Positions 63,608-64,000 of a DNA stretch of 64,000 nucleotides are shown one piece after another. Location: assembly GCA_046351215.1 (NCBI GenBank), contig JAXLYX010000009.1:372001-436000 (forward strand). Reading direction: 5' to 3'. The notes below the pieces were generated by a model. It saw only the letters and a list, made by a program, of their open reading frames with translations. It searched no databases and was not told the origin of the DNA. A program made the translations under genes and the position numbers. This stretch comes from JAXLYX01 sp046351215 (lineage in GTDB: Bacteria; Myxococcota_A; Polyangia; Polyangiales; Houyiibacteriaceae). The first letter of the stretch is position 1, and each line of letters begins with the position of its first letter.

Positions 63608-64000
63608 ATGGCGCGACGCGAGCAGACGGGCGAAGGACGGAGCCGACACGGTCTCCTCTCCGCCCTCGTTCCCGCCGCCGTCCTCGTCGCCTCCGGCCTG
63701 GCCTTCGCCCAGGGCGTCGTCGTGGAGCCACCGCACGGCGGGGGCGGGAGCGACTCGACCTCGCGCCGCCCGAGCGTGTCGATCGACACGGGCACTCCCC
63801 ACGTCACGGCGTTCCCGACGCGCTCGGCCCCGACGTTCGGCGCCAGCACGGAGACGCAGGCGCTGATGCGGCTCTCGAAGGCCGCCTGTCTGCGCGAGCT
63901 CACGAGCCGTGGCGTCGCGTTCACGGCGGCGACCGGACCGGATCCCGCCGCCGCCTACGTCGTCGTGAACGGCCCCCTCGCGGGAGTCACCCTCGTCTCC
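63608..64000 (+). CDS. Extensin-like secreted protein, N-terminal part (runs off right edge)
   Basis: 131 codons visible. Sec signal (HGLLSALVPAAVLVASGLAF then AQG), a proline/serine linker, then MRLSKAACLRELTSRGVAFT and VVNGPLAGVTLVS, where the window ends. The C-x-x-EL-x-x-RGV-x-F pattern followed by PL-x-GV is like the start of extensin-like domains, which are often found next to peptidoglycan-active proteins. The rest lies outside. Starts 40 bp after the cysteine-rich lipoprotein. Confidence 0.5.
   Translation, partial: MARREQTGEGRSRHGLLSALVPAAVLVASGLAFAQGVVVEPPHGGGGSDSTSRRPSVSIDTGTPHVTAFPTRSAPTFGASTETQALMRLSKAACLRELTSRGVAFTAATGPDPAAAYVVVNGPLAGVTLVS

Overview
The window is very GC-rich, densely coded chromosomal DNA from a myxobacterium (Myxococcota, probably Polyangia). 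The evidence is a MYXO-CTERM surface-sorting tail, myxococcal cysteine-rich C-terminal repeats, many cell-envelope lipoproteins, TPR and PEGA proteins, and a FAAL-NRPS gene. The species cannot be fixed from the sequence alone. No tRNA, rRNA or CRISPR array was seen.

Layout. (1) 1-415: start of a DNA methyltransferase that runs off the left edge. (2) 479-2587: a lipoprotein GH31 glycosidase. (3) 14055-2598, minus strand: a compact gene set, namely an SLC13-type permease with RCK domains, a free-standing thioesterase, a PHP-fold lipoprotein and a FAAL-ACP-C-A-PCP-TE megasynthase. The megasynthase has a glycine-like A-domain code and a TE that has lost its catalytic residues, so an N-acyl-glycine type product released by the separate thioesterase is the simplest reading. 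(4) 14297-23556: housekeeping and mixed genes (TsaC/Sua5, small membrane protein, APC permease, AsnS, SnoaL-like protein, giant TPR protein). (5) 23697-26256: an envelope thiol-redox operon (VKOR-thioredoxin fusion, OmpA-like protein, TlpA lipoprotein). (6) 32821-26270, minus strand: dabA-dabB plus a second proton-channel-like subunit. (7) 33049-43670: L,D-transpeptidase, acyltransferase, DUF2252 protein, sigma factor with membrane partner, aldo/keto reductase, TetR regulator, STAS-like protein, and fadI-fadJ.

(8) 43851-51071: moaA followed by a foreign island of about 6.1 kb. The last 86 bp of moaA are repeated (83/86 identical) at the far end of the island, the footprint expected of integration into the 3' end of a gene. 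The island carries a tandem run of small orphan proteins that look like immunity proteins. One matches DUF7660, one is split by an IS10-like IS4-family element with an exact 9-bp target duplication, and one appears frameshifted. No integrase or toxin was recognised in it.

(9) 51305-64000: a secreted or surface block. It holds a 1713-residue FG-GAP/disintegrin-like protein with a MYXO-CTERM tail, two tandem paralogous cysteine- and glycine-rich lipoproteins, a TPR-PEGA protein, a cysteine-rich lipoprotein and the start of an extensin-like protein. The abundance of disulfide-type proteins here fits the envelope redox operon in part 5.
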